Source: Yoonia sp. GPGPB17
GTDB taxonomy: Bacteria; Pseudomonadota; Alphaproteobacteria; Rhodobacterales; Rhodobacteraceae
Length of the DNA stretch: 64,000 nt
Direction: 5' to 3'
Assembly: GCF_037892195.1 (NCBI RefSeq)
Contig: NZ_JATACI010000002.1
Span: forward strand, 1,798,001-1,862,000
The notes under the pieces were generated by a model, which was not told the origin of the DNA, made no database searches, and saw only the letters and a list, made by a program, of their open reading frames with translations. The position numbers and the translations under genes are program-made. This document shows, one piece after another, positions 38,498 to 47,543 of the stretch (position 1 is the stretch's first letter; each line of letters begins with the position of its first letter).

Positions 38498-40061
38498 ATG
38501 AAACCCATCCGATTGATGGCAGGCTTCTTCACGGTCGGCATCTGGACACTGCTAAGCCGCATAATGGGCTTTGTGCGCGATATCATGATTGCAGCGTTTC
38601 TTGGCACCGGACCCGTGGCCGAAGCCTTTCTGATCGCCTTTTCCCTGCCGAACCTGTTTCGACGGTTCTTTGCCGAAGGCGCATTCAACATGGCTTTCGT
38701 GCCTATGTTTTCCAAGAAAGTCGAAGGCGGCGATAACCCACACCGTTTTGCGCAAGATGCCTTCGTCGGCCTTGGCGGCATCCTGACCGTTTTCACCGTG
38801 CTTGGCATCATCTTCATGCTAGGCCCTCGTAACGCTGATGGCCAGCGGTTTTCTCGGAACCGAGCGTTTTGATCTGGCTGTATATTATGGGCGCATCGCT
38901 TTCCCCTATATCTTGTTCATTTCGCTAACCGCACTGTTGTCTGGCGTGTTAAATGCCACCGGCCGCTTTACGGCAGCAGCAGCAGCGCCGATCCTTTTGA
39001 ACGTCGTCTTTGTTGCTACGCTGGCGATTTTTGGCGTGACCTGTGACTGCACCGGGTCGGAAGGACAGAACATCATCGGTCAATCGCTGGCATTTGCTGT
39101 ACCGCTGGCAGGTATCGCTCAATTGGCTGTTGTCTGGTTCGCGGCAAATAGGGCCGGATATGCTTTGCGCGTCGGCATGCCGAAGATGACACCTGAGTTG
39201 AAACGGCTCGCCATTATCGCAGCCCCCGCAGCCCTTGCAGGTGGCGTGGTACAGATCAACTTGTTGGTGGGCAGGCAGGTCGCCAGTTTCTTTGATGGCG
39301 CTGTCGCTTGGTTAAGCTATGCGGACAGGCTTTATCAATTGCCTTTGGGTGTTGTGGGTATTGCGATTGGTGTCGTGCTCTTGCCTGACCTGTCGCGACG
39401 TTTACGCGCGGGCGATGACGCTGGCGGGAGGGACGCGTTCAATCGCGCTTCCGAGATCAGCCTTGCGCTGACCGTCCCGGCCTCGGTCGCCCTGCTTACA
39501 ATCCCGCTGCCACTGGTCAGCGTGCTGTTCGAACGGGGTGCCTTTACCAGCGACGATACAGCAGCTACGGCGTTGGCTGTTGCTATCTATGGGTTGGGCC
39601 TACCTGCATTTGTGCTGCAAAAGACGCTCCAGCCGCTGTTCTTTGCCCGTGAGGACACAAAACGCCCCTTTTACTACGCACTGATTGCGATGGTGTTGAA
39701 CGCCGCTCTGGCGATTGGTCTAGCCCCTGTCATTGGCTTTGCAGCGGCGGCAATCGGAACTTCGCTAACAGGCTGGGCAATGGTGCTACTTTTGATACGT
39801 GGGACACGCACCATGGGCGATGCGGGCAAGTTCGATGGCCGGTTCAAGCGCCGTCTGGGCCGGATTGTTCTCGCCTCGGGCAGTATGGGGTGCATCCTAG
39901 TGCTGACCTCAACAACGATGACGCCGTTCTTTGGTCCTGGCATTCAGCGCTATCTGGCATTGCTCGTATTGATCGCGATTGGCATCGTCAGCTATTTTGG
40001 GATCGGCCATTTGATCGGCGCTTTTAAACTCTCCGAATTTCGGCGCAACTTGCGTGGTTAG
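38498..40061 (+). CDS. murJ: Lipid II flippase MurJ, frameshifted as read
   Basis: About 520 residues and 14 membrane helices after repair. It flips lipid II across the inner membrane for peptidoglycan synthesis and is normally essential. N-terminal signature: GFFTVGIWTLLSRIMGFVRD, PNLFRRFFAEGAFNMAFVP; later LPLVSVLFERGAF. At 38818-38824 the read GCTAGGC adds one base and breaks Phe-Met-Pro-Ala-Leu-Val; GCCGGC restores it, and 1563 coding bases remain, a multiple of three. ATG 38498 is the usual start MKPIRLMAG. The stop overlaps that of the rhomboid gene (TTAG). Confidence 0.92.
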
Positions 40062-40738
40062 GATCGCTGCCTCATCCGCGCAACAAGTCCACTCCATCCG
40101 CCAGGTGCCAGGATCACGGCCAGCAGGAAACCAGTAAGGAATCCCGTTAGCTCCGATATCCACTGGTTATTGCCGCCGAAAATCAGTCCGAAAATCAGCT
40201 GCAACATCAACAAAAACCCGATCAGTCGAAACGCCATAATCTGGTTGTCACCCGCCTCACCCAATCGCAGCCATAACGCATAGGTATAGGCACCAATTAG
40301 TCCGTAAACCGGCGTGAACGCACCTATCAGAGGGTAACGGCTGTCGATCAGCAGGCCAAAAACAACAGCACCAGCAACGCTGGTTGCGACGTAAAGAAAC
40401 ACCACTTTAAGTGATCCGTAGTACTCTGCAGTGAATTTGCCCAGTGCCAGAACCAGCGCTGCGCAAAAGGCAACCTGCGTCAGCTGGCCATTGATGAAGG
40501 TGTAGGTCACAAAGCGCTTGAGCATATCAAATGAATAGTCCGCGTTGACCAGCACACGATCCAGAACAACTGGTGAGTAGCCATATTGCTCGATTGCGGC
40601 GATGCGCCATCCAACTCCGCGCGGCCCGCCAATGATCCCGTAGTTTGCCAATTGGAAGACGGCTTCGATCCCAACGATCAAAAGCGCCAACATAATCACC
40701 ACCGGGGGCAAAGCATTGAACGGGCTTTCAGGCTTCAT
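40058..40738 (-). CDS. Rhomboid-fold membrane protein without catalytic serine
   Basis: A 226-residue protein with about six membrane helices of the rhomboid shape, starting MKPESPFNALPPVV. The helix that should carry the catalytic serine (GxSG) reads PLIGAFTPVYGLIGA, with no serine, and no clear catalytic His is found in helix 6. I therefore call it a probable pseudoprotease, similar to others I know from Rhodobacteraceae. The frame is open to 40870, but that part overlaps trpS on the other strand. Confidence 0.75.
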   Translation of the reverse strand: MKPESPFNALPPVVIMLALLIVGIEAVFQLANYGIIGGPRGVGWRIAAIEQYGYSPVVLDRVLVNADYSFDMLKRFVTYTFINGQLTQVAFCAALVLALGKFTAEYYGSLKVVFLYVATSVAGAVVFGLLIDSRYPLIGAFTPVYGLIGAYTYALWLRLGEAGDNQIMAFRLIGFLLMLQLIFGLIFGGNNQWISELTGFLTGFLLAVILAPGGWSGLVARMRQRS

Positions 40739-40826
40739 CTGGGTCTCGCTGGGCAGTTGACGTTGACGGGTCGCTCGGACATGGGTATGCGACCCCTGCC
40801 CCGAAATCCACCCCGGACATTGCACC

Positions 40827-41843
40827 ATGACCCAGACATCTTTTACTCCGCGCGTTTTCTCCGGGATCAAACCCTCGGGTGGGCTGACGCTTGGGAACTA
40901 TCTGGGCGCGATCAAGCGCTTTGTCGGCATGCAGGGTCAGATGGAGACGGTCTATTGCGTCGTTGATATGCACGCGATCACCGTGTGGCAGGACCCAAAA
41001 GAGCTGGCCAATATGACGCGCGAGGTCGCCGCCGGATATCTGGCTGCGGGTTTGGATCCAACGCAGTCGATCTTGTTCAATCAAAGTCAGGTCGCGGCAC
41101 ATGCCGAGCTTGGGTGGATCTTCAACTGTGTCGCGCGTGTCGGCTGGATGAACCGGATGACGCAGTTCAAAGACAAAGCAGGTAGCAACGCCGAGAAAGT
41201 GTCGCTGGGCCTTTACGCTTACCCTGCACTGATGGCCGCTGATATTTTGTTGTACCACGCAACGCACGTCCCTGTGGGCGACGACCAGAAACAGCATGTA
41301 GAACTGACGCGCGATATTGCGGCAAAGTTCAATCATGACTTCAAGACCGATTTCTTCCCGCTGACTGAACCAGTCATCGAAGGCCCTGCGATGCGCATCA
41401 TGAACCTGCGTGACGGCACAAAGAAGATGTCCAAGTCCGGCGAAAGTGACATGGAGCGCATCAACATGACCGATGATGCCGACAAGATCGCCAAGAAGTT
41501 CAAAAAGGCCAAGACTGACCCAGAACCGCTGCCCGAAACCATCGACGGCCTTTCGGGCCGCCCCGAGGCGCGCAATCTTGTCGATATCTACGCCGCTTTG
41601 GCAGATTTGACGCCCGAGGCAGTAGTCGCAGAGTACCCCGGCGCGCAGTGGGGGAAATTCAAACCGGCCTTGGCTGATCTGGCTGTTGCCAAGCTTGCAC
41701 CTATCTCGGATGAGATGGCGCGTTTCATGGCGGACCCGGCAGAGATTGACCGCATCTTGGGTCAGGGTGCTGAAAAAGCGCGAGCGATTGCGAACCCTAT
41801 CCTACGCGACACTTACGATATCGTAGGCATGCTCCGCTCCTGA
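40827..41843 (+). CDS. trpS: Tryptophanyl-tRNA synthetase
   Basis: A 338-residue class I synthetase. HIGH motif region: [13 protein letters not shown] near residue 17-29; KMSKS motif: KKMSKSGES near residue 199. Also [24 protein letters not shown], which holds substrate-binding residues. Normal length and intact frame. Starts 88 bases from the divergent rhomboid gene. Confidence 0.97.
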   Translation: MTQTSFTPRVFSGIKPSGGLTLGNYLGAIKRFVGMQGQMETVYCVVDMHAITVWQDPKELANMTREVAAGYLAAGLDPTQSILFNQSQVAAHAELGWIFNCVARVGWMNRMTQFKDKAGSNAEKVSLGLYAYPALMAADILLYHATHVPVGDDQKQHVELTRDIAAKFNHDFKTDFFPLTEPVIEGPAMRIMNLRDGTKKMSKSGESDMERINMTDDADKIAKKFKKAKTDPEPLPETIDGLSGRPEARNLVDIYAALADLTPEAVVAEYPGAQWGKFKPALADLAVAKLAPISDEMARFMADPAEIDRILGQGAEKARAIANPILRDTYDIVGMLRS

Positions 41844-41860
41844 GCTTTATGTGAACTATT

Positions 41861-41902
41861 GCACACAGCCCATGCGCTGATCTGTGTTGTGTGCGCCTTT
41901 TT
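41861..41902 (+). terminator. Terminator after trpS
   Basis: GCACACA and TGTGTGC pair at the base of a hairpin with a long 20-base loop that can pair further, followed by GCC and TTTTT. It lies 18 bases past the trpS stop. Confidence 0.65.
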
Positions 41903-41942
41903 GATTTGCCACCTTCAGGGCACAATCGTGAAAGGCTAGATC

Positions 41943-42437
41943 ATGTCCGCAACACCATCCCCACGCGTTGGCCATGTCCATTTGCGCGTGTCCGATCTTG
42001 ACCAGTCTATCGCATTCTATGCGGACATTCTGGGGTTCGTGGTCACACAACGCTATGGCACCAGCGCGGCCTTTCTGGCTGCTGGTGACTACCATCACCA
42101 CATCGGACTGAACACATGGGAAAGCCTTGGTGCTACACCGCCACCCGCCGGTCACACGGGGCTTTATCATTCCGCATTTCTTTATCCCGACAGGCAGTCC
42201 TTGGCGAAAGCCATGGCACGCGTCGTTGCCGCCGGTATCCCGTTCGATGGTGCTGCTGACCATGGTGTGAGCGAAGCTGTTTATCTACGCGATCCGGATG
42301 AAAACGGGGTTGAGCTTTACGTCGACAAACCAATGACCGCTTGGCCACGCAGTGAAGATGGTAAGCTGCAAATGGTCAATGACCGCCTTGATATTGCGGC
42401 CCTGCTTGCCCTCGCCCAGGAACCGTCACAAATCTGA
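41943..42437 (+). CDS. VOC-family metalloprotein (glyoxalase/dioxygenase type)
   Basis: A 164-residue vicinal-oxygen-chelate protein. The beta-alpha-beta unit starts GHVHLRVSDLDQSIAFYADILGF, where the first His is a metal ligand, followed by HHHIGLNTWES, and ends with the Glu of DENGVELYVD as the last ligand. It resembles catechol-2,3-dioxygenase-like proteins of about 160 residues. Substrate unknown. ATG 41943 directly follows AAAGGCTAG. Confidence 0.83.
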   Translation: MSATPSPRVGHVHLRVSDLDQSIAFYADILGFVVTQRYGTSAAFLAAGDYHHHIGLNTWESLGATPPPAGHTGLYHSAFLYPDRQSLAKAMARVVAAGIPFDGAADHGVSEAVYLRDPDENGVELYVDKPMTAWPRSEDGKLQMVNDRLDIAALLALAQEPSQI

Positions 42438-42622
42438 ATCCCGCAAATGGAATCATTGTTGCGCGCGGCATAGATTCGCTCTGCCTGCCCGCCTAGGTGG
42501 TCCACGTCCCACTCGTCACCTTGGCATACTTCGGCGCCCGATGTTCCCCGGCATCGGGCGCCACTCCTGCTTTACCTTGCCGATTGTCGCGCCTAGTGTC
42601 AGCCCGAAAGGGAGGGCGTATT

Positions 42623-43486
42623 ATGGCCACCGGCACAAACATCCGCACATATTTTGAAGGCACTTGGCACCAAGGCGATGTGCCCGTTATGCGCGCGGCT
42701 GACCACGGCTCATGGTTGGGAACCACCGTGTTTGATGGTGCGCGGTTTGTGAACGGGCTGATGCCGGATCTTGACCTGCACTGCGCCCGCGTTAACCGAT
42801 CTGCCGAGGCGCTGATGATCACACCCACCGTCAGCACCGAAGACATGATAGCGATCACCAAAGACGGTCTGGCGAAGTACAGCCAAGGTGCCGCCGTCTA
42901 TATTCGCCCGATGTACTGGGCTATTCATGGTGACCCCACCGCAATTGTGCCCAGCGTAGAAGAGACTGGCTTTGCCATCTGCCTTGAAGAAATTCCCTTT
43001 GCACCGGAAACCGCGTCGACGACCTTGGCTCTGACAAAGTTCCGCCGCCCTGTGATTGATGACGCCGTCGTAAACGCCAAGGCAGGGTGCCTGTATCCCA
43101 ACAACGCCCGGATGCTCGCGGAAGTCCGCGGCCGCGGGTTTGGAAACGCATTGGTCGCCGACGCGATGGGAAACGTGGCCGAAACTGCCACTGCCAACGT
43201 GTTTATGGTCAAAGACGGCGAGGTATTCACCCCAATTCCAAACGGCACATTCCTGTCGGGTATCACCCGTGCGCGTCATATCACCAACCTCCGGTCGGAG
43301 GGCGTCACCGTCCATGAAACAGTTCTGACGTTCGATGATTTCCGCAACGCAGATGAAGTGTTCCTTTCGGGCAATATGTCCAAAGTCACGCCGGTGACAG
43401 CCTTTGAAGATCGCCAGTATCAGGTCGGCCCCGTCACAAGACAGACGCGCGAGTTGTATTGGGATTGGGCCGCAAGCAACGCCTGA
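42623..43486 (+). CDS. PLP class IV aminotransferase (branched-chain type)
   Basis: A 287-residue fold-type IV enzyme. Start MATGTNIRTYFEGTW at an ATG with GGGAGGG nearby. The Lys that holds pyridoxal phosphate is in VVNAKAGCLYPNNARML near residue 153, the cofactor Glu in AETATANVFMV, and VFLSGNMSKVTPVT fits the phosphate loop. Branched-chain amino-acid aminotransferase is the best match, but D-amino-acid transaminase-like members look the same, so I give no symbol. Frame is open upstream to 42497 without a likely start. Confidence 0.86.
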   Translation: MATGTNIRTYFEGTWHQGDVPVMRAADHGSWLGTTVFDGARFVNGLMPDLDLHCARVNRSAEALMITPTVSTEDMIAITKDGLAKYSQGAAVYIRPMYWAIHGDPTAIVPSVEETGFAICLEEIPFAPETASTTLALTKFRRPVIDDAVVNAKAGCLYPNNARMLAEVRGRGFGNALVADAMGNVAETATANVFMVKDGEVFTPIPNGTFLSGITRARHITNLRSEGVTVHETVLTFDDFRNADEVFLSGNMSKVTPVTAFEDRQYQVGPVTRQTRELYWDWAASNA

Positions 43487-43570
43487 CCACTGGACCCAAC
43501 AAACGCGACAATCTGTCGTTGCCACTGTTCCGATGATACGCCACACTTAACCCAAATTGGGGAGACCGAT

Positions 43571-44026
43571 ATGCGTAAATTCATGGTCGTTTTGGATGAT
43601 AGCCGCGAATGCCTGAATGCCATGCGCTTTGCTGCGATGCGGGCATCGCATACAGGTGGCGGCGTTGCTGTTCTTTCCATTATTCCGCCGGATGAGTTTA
43701 ACCACTGGATCGGCGTAGGTGAAATCATGCGCGCCGAGGCGCGCGAGCGGATCGAAGTGCATTATGAGGTTTTCGCCAAGTGGATGCGCGACAAGCAAAA
43801 CGTCGATCCAGAGCTAATCATTCGTGAAGGCGAACCCCTGAATGAGATTATCGCCCATGTGAATGAAGACCCTGAAATTGGTGTGCTGGTGTTAGGCGCT
43901 GGCGATGACAGCAAAGGACCGGGCCCGTTGGTCACACAACTCAGCAAGCAATCGGGCAGCCTGCCGATTCCGATCACCATTGTACCGGGCGATTTGTCCA
44001 AAGAACGGCTCGAAGCGATCACCTAA
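43571..44026 (+). CDS. Universal stress protein A family
   Basis: A 151-residue UspA-fold protein: MRKFMVVLDDSRECLNAM at the start with the Asp that binds ATP, VLVLGAGDDSKGPGPL as the glycine-rich phosphate loop and ITIVPGDL at the end. It has an ATP-binding-type loop. Followed by the CPBP gene with one-base overlap (TAATG), so the pair is cotranscribed. Confidence 0.88.
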   Translation: MRKFMVVLDDSRECLNAMRFAAMRASHTGGGVAVLSIIPPDEFNHWIGVGEIMRAEARERIEVHYEVFAKWMRDKQNVDPELIIREGEPLNEIIAHVNEDPEIGVLVLGAGDDSKGPGPLVTQLSKQSGSLPIPITIVPGDLSKERLEAIT

Positions 44027-44639
44027 TGGATCGCACTGCAGCGATGGCGATTGCAGCCGCAGTTCCCGTTCTTGCCGCAGCGTTTTACCTTCTCACAAGA
44101 CTGTTGCCACCATTCTGGGGGTACGGTGCTGCGCTGGCGTTTTACTGGGTCTGTGTCCTGATCCCGCTCATCTTGTGGCGCGGCACATGGCGGCATATGA
44201 AATTGCGGCCTGTTCTGCCAAGATCATGGCTCACGTTTCTAAACATTGGCATGATTGCTTAGGCGTCGCAATCACCGCCCTCTTTGCGTTACTGGCGCAC
44301 CCAATTCCGCTTTGGGTCGGTGGGGTCATTGCGCTGGGCGCATTGATGAATGGCACCCTGGAAGAGGTGTTCTGGCGCGGCACCGTCCTACTTGATGACG
44401 CCACACCAGCCCAACAAATCGGCCAACTTGGGCTCTTTACCGGTTGGCATGTTGCCTTGCTCTTCGCGACTGGTGTGGTGGTGACGGGTGGGGCCGCAGG
44501 TGTCTTGGGTGGTGCGGCAATTGGCGGCGCACTCTGGACATTGGCACGCGTGCAAACTGGCAGCATCGGTTTCGGCGCGATATGTCATGTTGCACTTAAT
44601 CTAGTTGCCTTCACTGAATTGGCGACACACAACCTGTGA
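44026..44639 (+). CDS. CPBP-family intramembrane protease (Abi-like), frameshifted as read
   Basis: About 203 residues and six or more membrane helices after repair. The motif EEVFWRG (EExxxR) with the downstream HVALLF and CHVALN histidines is the glutamic-protease core of the CAAX-protease/bacteriocin-processing family. The Ile-Ala-Gly-Val codons are written GCTTAGGC at 44257-44264, giving a TAG and a two-base shift; GCCGGC restores 204 codons. Target protein unknown. Coupled to the UspA gene by TAATG. Confidence 0.8.
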
Positions 44640-44656
44640 TAGCTGCTACCGACTAG

Positions 44657-44673
44657 TTTAGAATCATTCCAAA
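44657..44673. promoter_or_regulatory. Putative Irr (iron control element) operator upstream of nfuA
   Basis: TTTAGAATCATTCCAAA is a near-perfect palindrome and fits the alphaproteobacterial Irr-binding consensus (TTTAGAA-N3-TTCTAAA). It lies directly before the predicted -35 box of nfuA. Irr represses or activates iron and Fe-S genes according to haem status in this lineage. Based on pattern only. Confidence 0.5.
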
Positions 44674-44676
44674 CCC

Positions 44677-44705
44677 TTGACTCTCGCCTATCCAGACCGC
44701 ATATT
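44677..44705 (+). promoter_or_regulatory. Predicted sigma-70 promoter of nfuA
   Basis: TTGACT at 44677 and CATATT at 44700 are separated by 17 bases, the optimal spacing, and lie 28 bases before the nfuA ATG. The Irr-like palindrome is just upstream. Confidence 0.55.
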
Positions 44706-44732
44706 TAAAGCCTGACAAAAAAGGTTTGCCCC

Positions 44733-45296
44733 ATGTTCATCCAGACTGAATCAACACCAAACCCTGCAACGCTCAAGTTTCTGCCCGGTCAGAACGTTCT
44801 GGAGGTTGGTACGGCAGATTTCCCAAACGTGGAAGCGGCTGAAGTTTCGCCTCTTGCAACGCGCATCTTTGGTGCAGGCGGCGTGACCGGCGTGTTCTTC
44901 GGTATCGACTTTGTCACGGTAACAAAGGCCGATGATGTCGAATGGGACCACATCAAGCCAGGTATCCTTGGCGCGATCATGGAGCATTATCAATCCGGTC
45001 AATCTGTGATGGCAGAGGACCATAAACCGGCCAGTGGTCACGCAGAACACACTGGCGAAGACGGCGAGATCGTGGGCCAGATCAAAGAACTGCTTGATAC
45101 ACGTGTTCGCCCGGCCGTAGCCCAGGACGGTGGCGACATCACGTTCCACGGGTTCGAGCGTGGTATCGTTTATCTACACATGCAGGGTGCCTGTGCCGGG
45201 TGCCCATCTTCGACCCTGACCTTGAAAATGGGGATCGAGAACCTGTTGCGCCACTACATCCCAGAGGTGGTCGAGGTACGGCCCGTTGCAGCCTAG
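44733..45296 (+). CDS. nfuA: Fe-S cluster carrier NfuA/NifU-like protein
   Basis: A 187-residue scaffold or carrier that passes 4Fe-4S clusters to apoproteins. N-terminal Nfu domain (FIQTESTPNPATLKFLPGQN), acidic linker, then the C-terminal NifU domain with GACAGCPSSTLTLKMGIENLL, whose two Cys (about residues 153 and 156) bind the cluster between two subunits. It heads an operon with tsaB and rimI; tsaB starts inside its last codons. Possible Irr control at 44657. Confidence 0.93.
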   Translation: MFIQTESTPNPATLKFLPGQNVLEVGTADFPNVEAAEVSPLATRIFGAGGVTGVFFGIDFVTVTKADDVEWDHIKPGILGAIMEHYQSGQSVMAEDHKPASGHAEHTGEDGEIVGQIKELLDTRVRPAVAQDGGDITFHGFERGIVYLHMQGACAGCPSSTLTLKMGIENLLRHYIPEVVEVRPVAA

Positions 45297-45861
45297 CCCA
45301 ATCGTCTTGGCATTTGATACGTCGGCGGCGCATTGCGCCGCCGCTTTGCTATTGGGCGACAGGGTTGTGACCCGGGTAGATGAAATGGCCAAAGGCCAAG
45401 CCGAACACTTGATGCCAATGCTGGAAGCGATGCTGGCAAACGAAACCCTGACATGGGCCGACCTTGACGGCATTGGCGTTGGCGTCGGCCCAGGCAATTT
45501 CACCGGCATTCGGATTTCTTTGTCAGCGGCGCGTGGCTTGGCCCTTGGACTGGACAAGCCCGCGATCGGTGTAAACGGGTTTGAGGTGCGCGCTTTTGGT
45601 GAGGCGCTGCCATTTACGGCGACAATTCCCGCGCCGCGTGATCAGTCCTACATTCAAGAGTTTCGCGCAGACGGCATATCCGATCCGACGCAACGGCCTG
45701 AACCCGCCGGGCAGCAAAAGCCAGCAACCGATTTGATTGTGGCGGTTGCGCGCATCGCTGCATCTCGCCTTGGTGATGATGTACCGCGCCCTGCCCCGCT
45801 TTACATCCGCAGTGCCGACGCAGCCCCCCCGCGTGACCCGGCACCTGTTCTGCTATCATGA
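45286..45861 (+). CDS. tsaB: tRNA threonylcarbamoyladenosine biosynthesis protein TsaB
   Basis: A 191-residue ASKHA-fold partner of TsaD in making t6A37 in tRNAs. Features: VLAFDTSAAHCAAALLLGD at the start and VGPGNFTGIRISLSAARGL in the middle. The start is a TTG at 45286 with GAGG nine bases upstream, overlapping the nfuA end; no ATG is available nearby. The stop overlaps the rimI start as ATGA (ATCATGA). Confidence 0.92.
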   Translation: MQPSPIVLAFDTSAAHCAAALLLGDRVVTRVDEMAKGQAEHLMPMLEAMLANETLTWADLDGIGVGVGPGNFTGIRISLSAARGLALGLDKPAIGVNGFEVRAFGEALPFTATIPAPRDQSYIQEFRADGISDPTQRPEPAGQQKPATDLIVAVARIAASRLGDDVPRPAPLYIRSADAAPPRDPAPVLLS

Positions 45862-46277
45862 CCCCCGAGGCATTGGCGGAGCTGCATGGCGCTGCCTTTA
45901 GTGCAACGCGCGCCTGGTCAGCAGCAGAGTTTGCTGATCTGTTGTCGCACGGGCAAACGACGGCTGTCGGCAACGCGGATTGCTTTGTCCTTGTTCGCAC
46001 AGTTCTGGATGAAGCCGAGATTCTAACCGTCGCGACCCGCCCTGCGAAGCGACGGCAGGGTCTTGCACGCAAGAGACTGGATGATGCGGAAGCTCTGGCA
46101 AAGTCGCAAGGTGCGGAAGCCGTTTTCCTTGAAGTGGCAGAGGACAATATGGCGGCAATTCGCCTTTACAGCACATCAGGATATGGCCAAATCGGCAGGC
46201 GGCCGGGTTACTATCTGCCCAAAGATGGGGCGCCTATCGCCGCATTGGTCCTGCGCAAGCCACTGACCACAACCTAA
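45858..46277 (+). CDS. rimI: Ribosomal-protein-alanine N-acetyltransferase-like protein
   Basis: A 139-residue GNAT protein. The acetyl-CoA loop is RPAKRRQGLARKRLDDAE and the following block FLEVAEDNMAAIRLYSTSGYGQIGRRPGYY is typical of RimI, which acetylates ribosomal protein S18. Four-base overlap with tsaB, an arrangement widely conserved. Confidence 0.9.
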   Translation: MTPEALAELHGAAFSATRAWSAAEFADLLSHGQTTAVGNADCFVLVRTVLDEAEILTVATRPAKRRQGLARKRLDDAEALAKSQGAEAVFLEVAEDNMAAIRLYSTSGYGQIGRRPGYYLPKDGAPIAALVLRKPLTTT

Positions 46278-46467
46278 CCCGGCGTTCGCCTGTGGATAAC
46301 ACTGTGTTTTGGATCAAATCCGGCTATTTATACCCAAAAAGCAGTTGATCTTCCCCGCGAGGCAAGGCCTTATCAATTGATGACCGGCATCAGATCGGCT
46401 CAGCCTTTAACTGAGGGGGTGCGTCGCGCCCGTAAAAGACCTCGCGTAACGACCTGGGAGAAATAAA

Positions 46468-47463
46468 ATGACACCTATGCACAAATTCCTCGGCGCATCT
46501 GCTGCGCTGGCTTTGACCGCCGGTACTGCTGTTGCAGATCCCGCCATCCTGTTCGACCTTGGCGGCAAGTTCGACAAGTCTTTCAACGAAAGCGCCTACA
46601 ACGGGGCCGAGCGTTGGGCCTCTGAGACTGGCGGCTCTTACGCCGAAGTTGAGATCCAGTCCGACGCACAGCGCGAGCAAGCGATCCGTCGCTTCGCTGA
46701 ATCCGGCGCGAACCCGATTGTCATGGCTGGTTTCTCCTGGGCGACACCATTGGCCGAAGTAGCGGCTGACTACCCGGGCACCAAATTCGCTATCATCGAC
46801 ATGGTTGTCGAAGCGCCAAATGTCCGCTCAGTTGTCTTCAACGAGCATGAGGGATCCTACCTCGTCGGCATGATGGCCGCGATGGCATCTGAGAGCGACA
46901 CCGTATCCTTCGTTGGCGGTATGGATATCCCATTGATCCGCAAGTTCGCCTGTGGCTATGCGCAGGGCGTTAAGGCCGTGAGCCCCGATGCGACTGTCAT
47001 CGCTAACATGACAGGCACAACACCTGCTGCTTGGAACGACCCGGTAAAGGGCTCTGAGCTGACACTGGCACAGATCAGCCAGGGTTCTGACGTGGTCTTT
47101 GCTGCGGCTGGCGGCACAGGCGTTGGTGTTCTGCAAACAGCAGCAGACGAAGATATCCTGTCCATCGGCGTGGACGCCAACCAGAACTACCTGCACCCCG
47201 GCGAGGTTCTGACCTCCATGATGAAGCGCGTGGACAACGCGGTGTATGAGGCGATGTCACAGGGCGAAGATCTTGAAGTTGGTTTCAACGTCATGGGCGT
47301 TGCAAACGAAGGCGTGGGCTACGCGCTTGACGAATTCAACGCAGAGCTTGTGTCGGACGAAATGAAAGCATCGGTCGACGCAGCGGCCGCTGAAATGGCC
47401 GCAGGCAGCTTGGTGGTCCACGACTACACATCTGACGAAACCTGCCCAGCGCTCGACTTCTAA
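46468..47463 (+). CDS. BMP-family ABC transporter substrate-binding protein (purine nucleoside type)
   Basis: A 331-residue periplasmic protein with signal peptide (residues 1-23, ending TAVADP). The BMP/PnrA signature: FDLGGKFDKSFNESAYNGAERW, AIIDMVVEAPNVRSVVFNEHEGSYL, FAAAGGTGVGVLQTA, SIGVDANQNYL. Members bind purine nucleosides. Followed by a hairpin terminator or attenuator at 47490 and then the ATPase, permeases and a nucleoside phosphorylase, which supports nucleoside import. Confidence 0.92.
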   Translation: MTPMHKFLGASAALALTAGTAVADPAILFDLGGKFDKSFNESAYNGAERWASETGGSYAEVEIQSDAQREQAIRRFAESGANPIVMAGFSWATPLAEVAADYPGTKFAIIDMVVEAPNVRSVVFNEHEGSYLVGMMAAMASESDTVSFVGGMDIPLIRKFACGYAQGVKAVSPDATVIANMTGTTPAAWNDPVKGSELTLAQISQGSDVVFAAAGGTGVGVLQTAADEDILSIGVDANQNYLHPGEVLTSMMKRVDNAVYEAMSQGEDLEVGFNVMGVANEGVGYALDEFNAELVSDEMKASVDAAAAEMAAGSLVVHDYTSDETCPALDF

Positions 47464-47489
47464 GGCGACGCTTAGGCCAACTGATAGAG

Positions 47490-47519
47490 GGCCGCGCTGA
47501 GAAATCCGCGCGGCCTTTT
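47490..47519 (+). terminator. Hairpin after the substrate-binding protein gene
   Basis: GGCCGCGC and GCGCGGCC pair around a ten-base loop and are followed by TTTT. Since the next gene continues the same operon 25 bases later, it probably partially stops transcription, giving more binding protein than transporter, as in many ABC operons. Confidence 0.75.
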
Positions 47520-47543
47520 GTATGCAAAGGAACAGGTGCCCCA

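Noticed and set aside
38556..38562. GCTAAGC in murJ near the start
   Set aside because: It encodes the conserved Leu-Ser-Arg of MurJ in frame; natural.
40147..40152. GTTAGC in the rhomboid gene
   Set aside because: Encodes Leu-Thr in ISELTGF, which is as natural as Pro-Ala; no evidence of alteration.
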